Assembly (NCBI GenBank): GCA_020846745.1
Contig: JADLDI010000091.1
Coordinates: 1-64,000, forward strand
Direction: 5' to 3'
DNA from: Bryobacterales bacterium
GTDB taxonomy: Bacteria > Acidobacteriota > Terriglobia > Bryobacterales > Bryobacteraceae
DNA length: 64,000 bases
Each line of letters starts with the position of its first letter. The first letter of the stretch is position 1. The notes under the pieces were generated by a model. It searched no databases. It had not been told where the DNA came from and saw only the letters and a program-made list of their open reading frames with translations. Below, piece by piece: positions 1 through 8,920 of the stretch. Made by a program: the position numbers and the translations under genes.

Positions 1-1
1 C

Positions 2-460
2 GTCGAAAACAATGGTCCGTACGTTTACAGATCGATTTTCCGGGAAATCCCGCGGCTCCGGCCCCGATCCGCGGCCGCGAAACACGCCCGCACGGACAAA
101 TGCCATGCTTGCGGCGCTCCACTCGACGTCGAGGATTACTCCGCTTCCACCCATCCTCCCCCCGAACCCGAATATCAGCCAACTCCCGAACCCGGCCCTC
201 AACCTGAACCCGAACTCCAAGCCCATCTCGCTTCCGAACCCGGCCCTCAACTCGAACCTGAACCCGAACCGGACCCCGGCCCCGAAGCCGAACCAGAATC
301 AGCAGTGCCCGACCCCCAAATGTTCGTTCCCGCCGCCCGCGTCCTCGAAGTCTTCGAGTTCCTCTTCAACACCGTCGACCACGCCCTCATCCATCAACCC
401 GTCCTCCTTTCCCGCATCCGTACCTTCGCGGAAGGTCTCGCCTCCGCCATCGGCCCATAA
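2..460 (+). CDS. 3' end of an unknown protein with a CxxC pair and a Pro/Glu-rich linker
   Basis: This frame is open from the window edge to the TAA at 458-460 and gives 152 residues; the 5' end lies outside the window. It shows a basic N-terminal part, one CHACG zinc-ribbon-like pair near residue 37, a linker of repeated Pro-Glu and Glu-Pro-Gly-Pro units (about residues 54-107), and an amphipathic helical C-terminus starting at MFVPAARVLEVF. The helical end and the charged linker make this the coding frame; the longer ATG-initiated frame over the same bases reads as a Pro/Asn/Ser low-complexity string. A single CxxC is seen, so any metal site would need a second pair upstream. Function is not recognised. 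Confidence 0.6.
   Translation, partial: VENNGPYVYRSIFREIPRLRPRSAAAKHARTDKCHACGAPLDVEDYSASTHPPPEPEYQPTPEPGPQPEPELQAHLASEPGPQLEPEPEPDPGPEAEPESAVPDPQMFVPAARVLEVFEFLFNTVDHALIHQPVLLSRIRTFAEGLASAIGP
186..251 (+). repeat. 18-bp direct repeat inside the Pro/Glu linker
   Basis: CCGAACCCGGCCCTCAAC occurs at 186-203 and again at 234-251, 48 bases apart, so the duplication keeps the reading frame of the partial gene and lengthens its linker by 16 codons. It is best read as slippage within a linker, not as a regulatory site. Confidence 0.7.
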
Positions 461-556
461 CCCTAAGTCCCTCGTTAATGTGCATGAATGGCATGAATCC
501 GAACCTGCGGACACCCCATACCCAGCAGTGGAACGCCGCAATCGAACACCAGTTAA

Positions 557-952
557 CTAACCGTCGATGCGGGAAATGACTTTGGTCATCTCGGCGTGAG
601 CGATGATGACGTTCGGGTCGCGTTGCATGGCATCCCAATAGCAGCGGCCGAAGCCTTGGCCGTTTTCAGCCGGGGTGAGCAGGGTTTTCGATTCCCTAAT
701 GTACCGCTGGGCGTCTTCCCAGGTGACGCCTTCTTCGGAGTCCATTTGTTCGTCAATACGGACGATAAAGGCGGAGAGTTCGCGGAGCCAGGCGAAGCGG
801 GGGTCGTGGATGACGAGTCCGAGCCACTGGCCGGGAGAGTTCACACGTTCGACGGACAGCTCGTAGTCGTGCTGTTCGGATTCGAGCAGCTCCTTGTGAA
901 GCCGGAGGAGTCCGTTTCTGAGTTGTTGGATGTTTGCCCGTGCCGAGTCCAT
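557..952 (-). CDS. Conserved hypothetical protein, 131 aa
   Basis: A 131-residue soluble, largely helical protein with no signal peptide or membrane segment. The N-terminal third (residues 4-35) is an amphipathic helix, and a conserved-looking core around GLVIHDPRFAWLRELSAFIV follows. It resembles a small hypothetical family that I recall from Acidobacteria and Proteobacteria, which is not characterised. Its start lies 215 bases from the divergent receptor gene. Coding potential is supported by a sensible amino-acid composition and by the poor composition of the opposite frames. No function can be assigned. Confidence 0.7.
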   Translation of the reverse strand: MDSARANIQQLRNGLLRLHKELLESEQHDYELSVERVNSPGQWLGLVIHDPRFAWLRELSAFIVRIDEQMDSEEGVTWEDAQRYIRESKTLLTPAENGQGFGRCYWDAMQRDPNVIIAHAEMTKVISRIDG

Positions 953-1036
953 TAAGCCACCCCCAATTTCAATATAGCGGGGTAATGTGTGAGGAGGAAG
1001 CCGTTGGCGGCCGGGCTTGAGGCGTCGGGGTTATAT

Positions 1037-1056
1037 AAACCGGTGTCAAACCGGTT
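1037..1056. promoter_or_regulatory. Candidate operator: AAACCGGT direct repeat upstream of the receptor gene
   Basis: AAACCGGT occurs at 1037-1044 and 1048-1055, one helical turn (11 bp) apart, and the second copy extends to the palindrome AACCGGTT (1049-1056). A CG-centred palindrome of this kind resembles LacI-family half-sites. It lies 111 bases upstream of the receptor start in a 214-base divergent intergenic region. A third partial copy, GTCAAACC, begins at 1081. No convincing -35/-10 pair could be fixed. Confidence 0.35.
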
Positions 1057-1166
1057 AGTAATAGAAAATGTCCTGATTAGGTCAAACCTTTTGCATTGAG
1101 ACAGATACGGTGATTTTACGGGTCGCCCGGTAACCTTGTTTAGTCTGTTACCGTAGAAACATCCAA

Positions 1167-4100
1167 ATGAAGTACCTGGGCATCACCTTCCTGTTCTCTG
1201 CCTGTGTCTGGGGGCAGACCACGTCGGGTGTGATTACGGGGCGTGTGCGCGCCGCTAACGGCGGCCCGCTGAGCGCGGCAGCCGTGCAGGCGCAGCAACC
1301 CGCTACGGGACTCACTCGGCGTGCATCGACGGATGTCGACGGGCGGTTTGTGCTGCCTTCGCTTCCGGCCGGCCAGTACGATGTGCGCGTCGACTTGCAA
1401 GGCTTCCGGCCCGTCACGCAACGCGGTATTCAGGTGACCGTGGCGGAATCGGTGGCGCTGAGTTTCACGATGGAGTTAGGCGCGGTAGAGCAGGCGATTA
1501 CGGTGGAAGGGAAGCCTGCGCTGGTGAACACGCAGACATCGGAGTTGAGCTACCTGGTGGAGCAGCGGTCAATTGAAGCACTGCCGCTCAATGGCCGCAA
1601 CTATACGGACCTGGCGCTGCTGCAACCAAGCGTGGTGGCGTATCCGCACCGCGACGGCGGATCGGCGGTGGCGCATGGGTTGGGGATGTCGATGAACGGA
1701 CAGGATCCACGGTCGAACGTGTACCTGCTGGACGGCACGCCGCAGAACGATTTTACAAACGGTCCGGCGGGATCGGCGGCGTCGACGCAATTGGGACAGG
1801 AGATCGTTCGTGAGTTTCGCGTTGAGACCAATCTCTATTCGGCGCAGTTCGGGCGCAACTCGGGCGGGCAGGTAAACGCGTTGACGAAGTCGGGATCGAA
1901 CACACCGCACGGCAGCCTTTACTACCTGTTTCGAAACGACAACCTGGATGCGCGTAACTTCTTCGATCCGTCGAAGCGGCCCGAGTTCCGGCGGAATCAG
2001 TTTGGAGGATCGTTAGGAGCGCCGATTCAGCGTGATAAGACCTTCTTCTTCGTCGGATATGAAGCGTTGCGCGAGAACCTTGGAAAGACGATCAACACGG
2101 TTGTGCCCGACGCGAACGCACATGCGGGGTTGGTTCCGGACTCGACCAATCCGAACAACCTGCTGAATGTGAGCGTGAATCCGGCGATCAAGCCGTACCT
2201 GGATGAGTATCCGCTCCCGAATGGCCCGTCGCGCGGGCAGGGCTTGGCGCTCTATTCGTTCACGTTCCCGCAGACGCTGCGGCAGGATTTCGGCAACGCC
2301 CGCGTGGACCGCTACTTCGGTAGCGGCAGCCAGTTATTTGTCCGCTATACGGGTGACGATGCCGAGCAGGTGCTGCCGACGGACTTTCCGCAGTTCCCGC
2401 GGGCGTTCATTTCGCGGAACCAGTTTGTGACGGCCGAGTATTCGAAGATCCTGTCGTCGCGAATGTTGAACTCGTTGCGGCTGGGCTTTTCGCGGACGCG
2501 CATCGGGCAGAACGTCAGCGCGAATACGCAGACGCCGCTCGCGCCGTTTGTTCCGAATCGCGGCATTCCGGGAAACATCGATATCGGCGGGGTGAACCGG
2601 TGGGGTCCGCAATCGTCGGCCAATCTGCGGCTGACGCAGAACGTTTACGGGGCCGAGGACAACATGACCGTGATCGCAGGGCGGCACTCGCTGAAGTTTG
2701 GCGGGTTGGTGGAGAGGTATCAGGACAACATGGTGAACCCGACGTTTTCGTTGGGCATTCACACGTTCGCGGATTTGCGTTCGTTCCTTGAAAACCGGCC
2801 GCAGCGGTTTGTGGGTTTGACGCCGCAGGGGCAGTTTGACCGGTATTGGCGGTTCACGATGGTCGGGATGTATGTGCAGGACGACATTCAGGTGTCGCGG
2901 CGGCTGACGCTGAACCTGGGACTGCGGTACGAATTTTCGACAATGCCGAAGGACTTGTATAATCGCGATTCGGCTTTGTTTTCGCTGTCCGATCCCGCGC
3001 CCGTTACGACCCAGCTTTATAAGAATCCCACCTACAAGAACATCTCGCCGCGGTTTGGATTCGCGTATAGCCCGTTTGGAGCGAAGACATCGATTCGCGG
3101 CGGGTATGGCTGGTACTTCAATACGAACAACCAGCAGAATCTGATCGTGACGGTGACCAATCCGCCGGCGACGCCGCGGGTAATAATCGCGGCAGGCAAC
3201 ACGTTTCCGGTGCCGCCGTTTGAGCGCGGTATCGGCAACTCGATCCGGCCGATTGAGTACAACATCAAAAACCCGAACGTCCACATCTGGAATTTGAACG
3301 TGCAGCAGCAACTGCCGTTCGAGTTTGTGGTGACCGTGGGATATGCGGGCTCGCGTGGGGTTCACTTGTGGCGGTCGGGCGATTTGAATCTGGCGGTGCC
3401 GCAAAAATTGGCGGACGGGACGCTGTTCTTCCCGGCGGGAGCGCCGCGCCGAAACCCGAACTTCTCGACCATCGAATTCAAAACTTCGGATGGGAATTCC
3501 TGGTATAACGCCGGAATTTTAGAAATCCGCAAGCGGTGGGCGCATGGGTTCAGCTTCCAGTCGTCGTATACGCTCGCCCGGAACATCGATACGACCCAGG
3601 CGTCGACATTCTTTTCGGACGCGACAAACGGCACTACTTCGGCCATGCCGGAGTTCCCCGGGTTCAACTACAACAAAGGTCTGGCGGATTATCATGCCAA
3701 GCACAACTGGGTAATGAACTTTGTTTGGGAACTGCCGTTTGGGAGCCGCTCGACGGGAGTTGCCAAGCAGTTGGTGAGCGGGTGGCAACTGGCGGCGATT
3801 TCGAACGTGCGGAGCGGCAGTCCACTGACGGTGTTCGTGCAGCAGAACCGGTCGCGGTCGCAATGGAACCCGTCGCTCGGTCCGGGGATTGGGATCGACC
3901 GTCCGAGCATGGCTCCGGGGTTTACGCACGAATCGGCGGTAACGGGCAATCCGAACGCGTGGTTCAACCCCGCGGCGTTTGTGCTGCAACCGGCGGGTAC
4001 GCTGGGCAACCTGGGACGCGGCGCGCTGATTGGTCCGAATATGCGTTCGCAGGATCTGTCGCTGATGAAGCACTTCCGGTGGTCGAAACTGGGCGAGGGC

Positions 4101-4283
4101 GGGTTCATACAGTTCCGCGCGGAGGCGTTCAACATTTTCAATCGCGCGAACTTCGGGATACCGTCGTTGATCGCCTTTGCCGGCGCGCGTGACGGCGAAG
4201 CGCCGACATCTTCGCTGGGTCTGGTGCGGAATACGCTCACGAGCGCGCGGCAGATCCAGTTGGGGCTGCGCGTTCAGTTCTAG
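1167..4283 (+). CDS. TonB-dependent receptor (Oar-like) with carboxypeptidase-regulatory domain
   Basis: A 1038-residue outer-membrane protein. A signal peptide (residues 1-16, ending at VWGQ) is followed by a carboxypeptidase regulatory-like beta sandwich (about 20-105, starting GVITGRVRAANGGPL), a plug domain (about 115-240, with the EALPLNGRNYTDLALLQPS and NVYLLDGT signatures usual for acidobacterial receptors) and a large barrel ending in the aromatic terminus LGLRVQF. Family members of this size are thought to import oligosaccharides or other bulky ligands in Acidobacteria; the ligand here is unknown. The next genes encode extracytoplasmic PSCyt and DUF1501 proteins, which suggests a degradation/uptake locus. 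The ATG at 1167 is chosen because the signal peptide follows it at once. Confidence 0.93.
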   Translation: MKYLGITFLFSACVWGQTTSGVITGRVRAANGGPLSAAAVQAQQPATGLTRRASTDVDGRFVLPSLPAGQYDVRVDLQGFRPVTQRGIQVTVAESVALSFTMELGAVEQAITVEGKPALVNTQTSELSYLVEQRSIEALPLNGRNYTDLALLQPSVVAYPHRDGGSAVAHGLGMSMNGQDPRSNVYLLDGTPQNDFTNGPAGSAASTQLGQEIVREFRVETNLYSAQFGRNSGGQVNALTKSGSNTPHGSLYYLFRNDNLDARNFFDPSKRPEFRRNQFGGSLGAPIQRDKTFFFVGYEALRENLGKTINTVVPDANAHAGLVPDSTNPNNLLNVSVNPAIKPYLDEYPLPNGPSRGQGLALYSFTFPQTLRQDFGNARVDRYFGSGSQLFVRYTGDDAEQVLPTDFPQFPRAFISRNQFVTAEYSKILSSRMLNSLRLGFSRTRIGQNVSANTQTPLAPFVPNRGIPGNIDIGGVNRWGPQSSANLRLTQNVYGAEDNMTVIAGRHSLKFGGLVERYQDNMVNPTFSLGIHTFADLRSFLENRPQRFVGLTPQGQFDRYWRFTMVGMYVQDDIQVSRRLTLNLGLRYEFSTMPKDLYNRDSALFSLSDPAPVTTQLYKNPTYKNISPRFGFAYSPFGAKTSIRGGYGWYFNTNNQQNLIVTVTNPPATPRVIIAAGNTFPVPPFERGIGNSIRPIEYNIKNPNVHIWNLNVQQQLPFEFVVTVGYAGSRGVHLWRSGDLNLAVPQKLADGTLFFPAGAPRRNPNFSTIEFKTSDGNSWYNAGILEIRKRWAHGFSFQSSYTLARNIDTTQASTFFSDATNGTTSAMPEFPGFNYNKGLADYHAKHNWVMNFVWELPFGSRSTGVAKQLVSGWQLAAISNVRSGSPLTVFVQQNRSRSQWNPSLGPGIGIDRPSMAPGFTHESAVTGNPNAWFNPAAFVLQPAGTLGNLGRGALIGPNMRSQDLSLMKHFRWSKLGEGGFIQFRAEAFNIFNRANFGIPSLIAFAGARDGEAPTSSLGLVRNTLTSARQIQLGLRVQF

Positions 4284-4360
4284 CGAGCGGGCCGGCCGGT
4301 TCCACTGAGTCATGTATACTGGCCGGGTCTGGGAGTCGTGCGTCCCTTCTGAATCCGGCT

Positions 4361-7273
4361 ATGAAGTCCGTTATCGTTTTCGCCAGCGCTATGTGCTTGT
4401 CGTGGGCGGCCGATCCGGGAGTGGAGGTGTTCGAGAAGTTCGTACGTCCCGTGTTGTCGGGGCAGTGCGAAACCTGCCATTCCGCGAAACAGAAACAGGC
4501 GTTGGCGGGATTGCGCGTCGATAGCCGCGAAGCGCTTTTGCGCGGCGGCAAGTCAGGTGCGGCGATTGTGCCGGGCGATCCGGACGCGAGCTTACTGATA
4601 CGGGTGCTGGAGCGGCAGGCGGGCGTGCCGGCCATGCCTCCGGCGGGTGCGCTTCCGGCCGAGACTGTGCGGCGCGTGCGTGAGTGGATTACGGCAGGTG
4701 CGCCTTATCCCATCGAATCCGCTGCGTCGAAAGCCAGCGGCACATGGTGGTCCCTGAGGGCCATCGCGCGGCCTGGGGTTCCTGCCGCCGGGGAAGGCTG
4801 GGCACGGACGCCGGTCGACCGGTTTGTTGCGGCGCGGCATCGCGACAAAGGTTTGACACCGTCGGCGGAAGCCGACCGGCGCACGCTGATCCGGCGCTTA
4901 TCGTTCGATCTGACCGGTTTGCCACCGACGATGGCGGAGGTTCGCGCATTTGTGGAGGATAAGGGCGACGACGCTTATGATCGCCTGGTAGAGCGGTTGC
5001 TCGATAGTCCGCGGTACGGCGAGCGGTGGGCGCGGCATTGGATGGATGTGGCGCATTTTGCGGAGACAGATGGGTACGAATCGGACATGATGCGCGCCAA
5101 CGCTTGGCCGTATCGCGATTATCTGATTCGCGCGTTCAATGAAGACAAGCGGTGGAGCCGGTTTATTGAGGAGCAGGTGGCCGGCGATGTGCTGTACCCG
5201 TCGGACCGGTGGGCACTGATCGCGACGGGCTTCTTGGCGGCGGGTCCGTGGGATTCGAATACGATTCCGCCGTTCTCTCCGGATCGTCCGGATGTGCTGC
5301 GCGCTTATGCGCTCGACCGCGACGATATGGTGCAGACGGTGATGGCTTCGTTCAACAGCATGACGGTCCACTGCGCGCGGTGTCACGATCACAAGTTCGA
5401 CCCGATACCGCAGAAGGATCATTACGCGTTGCAGGCGGTGTTTGCCGGAGTGGATCGCGCCAACCGGCCGTATGACGAAGATGCCGCGGTGCACGAGAAG
5501 CGGCAACGATTGATCCGCGAGCGGCTGGCGCTGGACCGGCGGGATGCGGGGGCGATGGCGCGGTTGCGCGAGCCGGCGCGGATGGCGGATGCCGCGGTCT
5601 GGTGGAAGGAAGCCGCGGCTCGCGTGCCTGTGTGGACGGTTGCCGCTGTTGGCAAGGTTGTGTCGAAGGGCGGGGTTCAGTTTCAGGTTCTGCCGGATCA
5701 TTCTTTACTTGCGTCGGGGCCGGAGCCTGAGTCGGACACGATGACGGTTACCCTGGCGGGCGTGAAGGGTCCGGTGACAGCGCTACGGCTGGAGTTTCCC
5801 ACGCATGAGAGCTTGCCGCTGGGCGGACCTGGCCGGTCGAGCATGGCGAGCTTTGTCATCAGCGAGGTTCGCGTAAAGGTCGCGCGTGGAGCCGAAGTTG
5901 AGCAAGTGTGCGTTGGCAGGGCTCTGGCGGATTATGAGGATGCGGGAGCGAAGGCGGTGGCGCTGACAGACCAGCGCAACGATACGACGTGGCGCAACTA
6001 TCCGCGGCATGGCGAATACCGGCAAGTCGTGATCCCGCTGGAACAGGCGTTAGAGGTTAAGGACGGGGAAAGTATGGTGGTCGAGATCGACCAGCGCGGC
6101 GTGCAGATGATTGGGCGCGTTCGATTCTCGATTACGACGGCTCAGCTACCGGAGCGGATGGCGCTGTTGCCACCACTTGAGGACCAGTTGGAGCGCGCGC
6201 GGTATGCCTGGATTCGGAAGATCGACGCGGAGCTGGCCGCGATGCCGGAGCCTCGGATGGTTTTCGCGGCGACGAATCATTTCACACCGAGCGGCTGGTT
6301 CGCACCCGTTTTGTTCCCGCGGCCGGTGGAGGTGCTGGAGCGAGGCGAAGTGGAGAAGCCGCGCGGCGCCGTAGGTGCGGGCGCGCTGTCGGCGGTTGCG
6401 GGGCTTGCGTCGCGGTTCCAGTTGGAGAATGCGAACGATGAAGGCCAGCGGCGGGCGGCGCTCGCGAGGTGGTTGGCGAGCCGCGACAATCCGCTCACCT
6501 GGCGATCGATCGCGAACCGTGTGTGGCACTACCACTTTGGGCGGGGCATTGTGGATACGCCGAACGACTTCGGAAGGATGGGGTCGCAACCGACACATCC
6601 GGAGTTGCTCGAATGGCTGGCGGCGGAGTTCCGCGATAGCGGCGGGTCGTTGAAGCGTCTGCACCGGTTGATCGTGAAGAGTGCGACCTATCGGCAGACG
6701 TCTAACGCCAACCCGGAGTATGTGAAGGCCGATGTGGACAACCGTTACTTGTGGCGGATGAACCGGGTGCGGCTGGACGCAGAGTCGTTGAGGGACGCGG
6801 TGATCGCGGCGGCCGGGCGGCTGGACCTGACGATGGGCGGGCCGTCTGTGAAACAGGCGGTGGTCGGGAAGGGCGTGGCGAGCGCTCCGGCGCCCGATTA
6901 TGCCGCATTCGATTGGGATAGCGCCGGCGCGGGACGGCGTAGCGTCTACCGGTACACGTTCCGCACGCTGGCCGATCCGTTTATGGACGCGTTGAATTGC
7001 CCGAATGCGTCGATTATGACGGCGTCGCGTGTGCAGTCGGTCGACCCGCTGCAGGCGCTGGTGCTGCTGAATAATCCGTTTATGACGCGGCATGCCGAAC
7101 ATTTGGCGAGCCAAGCCGGCGCAGATCCGGTGCGCGAGTTGTACCGGCGCGTGTTTCTGCGGGAACCTACCGAGGCCGAAATCGCTGAGGGCGAGCATTA
7201 TATCCGGCAGCACGGCGCGGCTAACTTCGCGCGGGTGCTGCTGAACGCGAATGAGTTCATGTTTGTGAATTGA
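4361..7273 (+). CDS. PSCyt1-DUF1549-DUF1553 multidomain cytochrome-type protein
   Basis: 970 residues with a short signal peptide (MKSVIVFASAMCLSWA). A planctomycete-type cytochrome c domain follows, with CETCH near residue 37 and the trailing PGDPDASLLIRVLE signature. DUF1549 spans about 145-370 (FDLTGLPP, YGERWARHWMDVAHFAETDG) and contains a second haem-type motif, CARCH, near residue 344. A carbohydrate-binding-like middle section (about 470-590) and DUF1553 (about 700-965, with RIVNRVWHYHFG-like text) complete it. This is the full standard architecture. Such proteins are always paired with DUF1501 proteins, as here 10 bases downstream. The substrate is unknown, though the family is usually linked to polymer breakdown in the periplasm. 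A TATACT hexamer at 4315-4320 could be a -10 element. Confidence 0.92.
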   Translation: MKSVIVFASAMCLSWAADPGVEVFEKFVRPVLSGQCETCHSAKQKQALAGLRVDSREALLRGGKSGAAIVPGDPDASLLIRVLERQAGVPAMPPAGALPAETVRRVREWITAGAPYPIESAASKASGTWWSLRAIARPGVPAAGEGWARTPVDRFVAARHRDKGLTPSAEADRRTLIRRLSFDLTGLPPTMAEVRAFVEDKGDDAYDRLVERLLDSPRYGERWARHWMDVAHFAETDGYESDMMRANAWPYRDYLIRAFNEDKRWSRFIEEQVAGDVLYPSDRWALIATGFLAAGPWDSNTIPPFSPDRPDVLRAYALDRDDMVQTVMASFNSMTVHCARCHDHKFDPIPQKDHYALQAVFAGVDRANRPYDEDAAVHEKRQRLIRERLALDRRDAGAMARLREPARMADAAVWWKEAAARVPVWTVAAVGKVVSKGGVQFQVLPDHSLLASGPEPESDTMTVTLAGVKGPVTALRLEFPTHESLPLGGPGRSSMASFVISEVRVKVARGAEVEQVCVGRALADYEDAGAKAVALTDQRNDTTWRNYPRHGEYRQVVIPLEQALEVKDGESMVVEIDQRGVQMIGRVRFSITTAQLPERMALLPPLEDQLERARYAWIRKIDAELAAMPEPRMVFAATNHFTPSGWFAPVLFPRPVEVLERGEVEKPRGAVGAGALSAVAGLASRFQLENANDEGQRRAALARWLASRDNPLTWRSIANRVWHYHFGRGIVDTPNDFGRMGSQPTHPELLEWLAAEFRDSGGSLKRLHRLIVKSATYRQTSNANPEYVKADVDNRYLWRMNRVRLDAESLRDAVIAAAGRLDLTMGGPSVKQAVVGKGVASAPAPDYAAFDWDSAGAGRRSVYRYTFRTLADPFMDALNCPNASIMTASRVQSVDPLQALVLLNNPFMTRHAEHLASQAGADPVRELYRRVFLREPTEAEIAEGEHYIRQHGAANFARVLLNANEFMFVN

Positions 7274-7283
7274 GGATAGGGCG

Positions 7284-8687
7284 ATGACCAGGCGCGAGAT
7301 GTTGTTTGAAAGCGGAAGCGGGTTGGGCGGAGTGGCGCTCGCGTGGTTGATAGGTGAGGAACAGGCGGAAGCGGCGGCAACCGATTTGAACGGCGGGTTG
7401 CATCACCGGGCGCGTGTGCGGCGGGTGATCCAGTTGTTCATGAACGGCGGCGCCAGCCCGATGGACACATTCGACTACAAGCCGGAGTTGACGCGGCGGC
7501 ATGGGGAACGGCCCGATCCGAAGACGGTAGATACGCCGGGCGCGAACTGGGGGGCGTTCATGAAGAGCCCGTTCGAGTTCCGGCAACACGGGCAGAGCGG
7601 GCGATGGGTGAGCAGCGTGTATCCGAACTTCGCCAAGCGTGTGGACGATGTGGCCTTTCTGATGGCCATGACAAGCAAGACGAACACGCACGGTCCGGCG
7701 AGTTTTCTAATGAATTGCGGGTTCATTCTGCCGGGTTTCCCTGCAATGGGCGCATGGATTTCTTATGGCCTCGGAACGTTGAATCGCGACCTGCCCACGT
7801 TTGTCGTGTTGCCCGATGGCAAGGGACTTCCTTACAACCAGACCGCTAACTTCTCATCCGGCTTCCTGCCGATGTCGCATCAGGGAACAGTTATCTATGG
7901 CAGTTCGCCGAATCCGGTGCCCGATCTTTTTCCGAGCAAGAAGGCCGCGTACATCACAGACGAAAGCACTCGCGACGGGTTGAAGTTGCTGGAAACAATG
8001 AACCGTCGGCACATGGCGGAATCGCCGGGCGACACGATGTTAGAAGCACGCATCGCTTCTTACGAAATGGCCGCACGCATGCAAGTGAGCGCGCCTGAAG
8101 TGCTGGACCTCTCGAAAGAGACGGATGCGACGAAGAATCTTTACGGCTTGGACCGCCCGCAGACCGAGGACTTCGGACGGCGGTGTCTGCTTGCGCGCCG
8201 GATGATCGAGCGCGGTGTGCGATTTGTGCAGGTATGGAGCGGCCCCGGTGGCGCTTCGCAGAACTGGGACAACCATTCGAGCATCGACAAGGAGTTACCG
8301 CCCATGGCGTTGTCGACCGACAAACCGATGGCGGCACTGATCGAAGACTTGAAGGCTCGCGGACTGTTCGAAGATACGCTGGTGATCTGGAGCACGGAGT
8401 TCGGCCGCACGCCCTATTCACAAGGCGGCAATGGGGGCCGTGACCACAACGGCGGCACGTTCGTGGGCTGGATGGCGGGGGCGGGAGTGAAAGCGGGCGT
8501 TGCGTATGGCGAGAGCGATCCGCTGGGGTGGAAGGCGGCGGTAAATCCAACTTACTGTTACGATCTGCACGCGACAGTATTACACATGATGGGCGTGGAC
8601 CACACCAGATTGACTTATCTGCATAACGGGATCAACCGGCGGCTGACGGATGTGCATGGGCACGTGATCCGCGAAGTGCTCGCGTAG
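7284..8687 (+). CDS. DUF1501 domain protein (sulfatase-like fold)
   Basis: 467 residues. The N-terminus MTRREMLFESGSGLGGVALAWL fits a twin-arginine leader, so export in folded form is likely. The body is a single DUF1501 domain: VIQLFMNGGASPMDTFDYKP near residue 49, the middle GPGGASQNWDNHSS, and the late STEFGRTPYSQGGNGGRDHN near residue 372, a metal-site-like segment shared with alkaline phosphatase/sulfatase folds. Length matches the family. It starts 10 bases after the PSCyt gene and the two should be one transcript. DUF1501 proteins have no firmly established reaction, so the call stops at the family. Confidence 0.92.
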   Translation: MTRREMLFESGSGLGGVALAWLIGEEQAEAAATDLNGGLHHRARVRRVIQLFMNGGASPMDTFDYKPELTRRHGERPDPKTVDTPGANWGAFMKSPFEFRQHGQSGRWVSSVYPNFAKRVDDVAFLMAMTSKTNTHGPASFLMNCGFILPGFPAMGAWISYGLGTLNRDLPTFVVLPDGKGLPYNQTANFSSGFLPMSHQGTVIYGSSPNPVPDLFPSKKAAYITDESTRDGLKLLETMNRRHMAESPGDTMLEARIASYEMAARMQVSAPEVLDLSKETDATKNLYGLDRPQTEDFGRRCLLARRMIERGVRFVQVWSGPGGASQNWDNHSSIDKELPPMALSTDKPMAALIEDLKARGLFEDTLVIWSTEFGRTPYSQGGNGGRDHNGGTFVGWMAGAGVKAGVAYGESDPLGWKAAVNPTYCYDLHATVLHMMGVDHTRLTYLHNGINRRLTDVHGHVIREVLA

Positions 8688-8920
8688 AGCAAGGGAGGGC
8701 GAGGCTGAAGGAAATCCCAAAAGATAGTTGAAACGTTCATCTTGAAATTTCCACGACTTAATGATAGATTTCTCTAGCATCAATTTCTCCCCTGGGCCGG
8801 GACGCTAAGGTCGTTCGGAGGTCTGGCGCTTCCCGGAATGTAAATGTCCGCTTAGCTGCTTGTTGGCGCGCCCGGGCCGTCCAGAAGGTCATCAGGCGTG
8901 TCTCCTGGCAAGGAGGCAAT

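Noticed and set aside
12..560. A 182-codon ATG-started frame giving a Pro/Asn/Ser-rich protein
   Set aside because: It overlaps the frame ending at 460 that has a CxxC pair and a normal helical end; the low-complexity product is the shifted reading of the Pro-Glu linker.
2334..3404. A 356-codon frame antisense to the receptor gene
   Set aside because: Arg/His-rich composition with no domain; a typical shadow of a high-GC gene.
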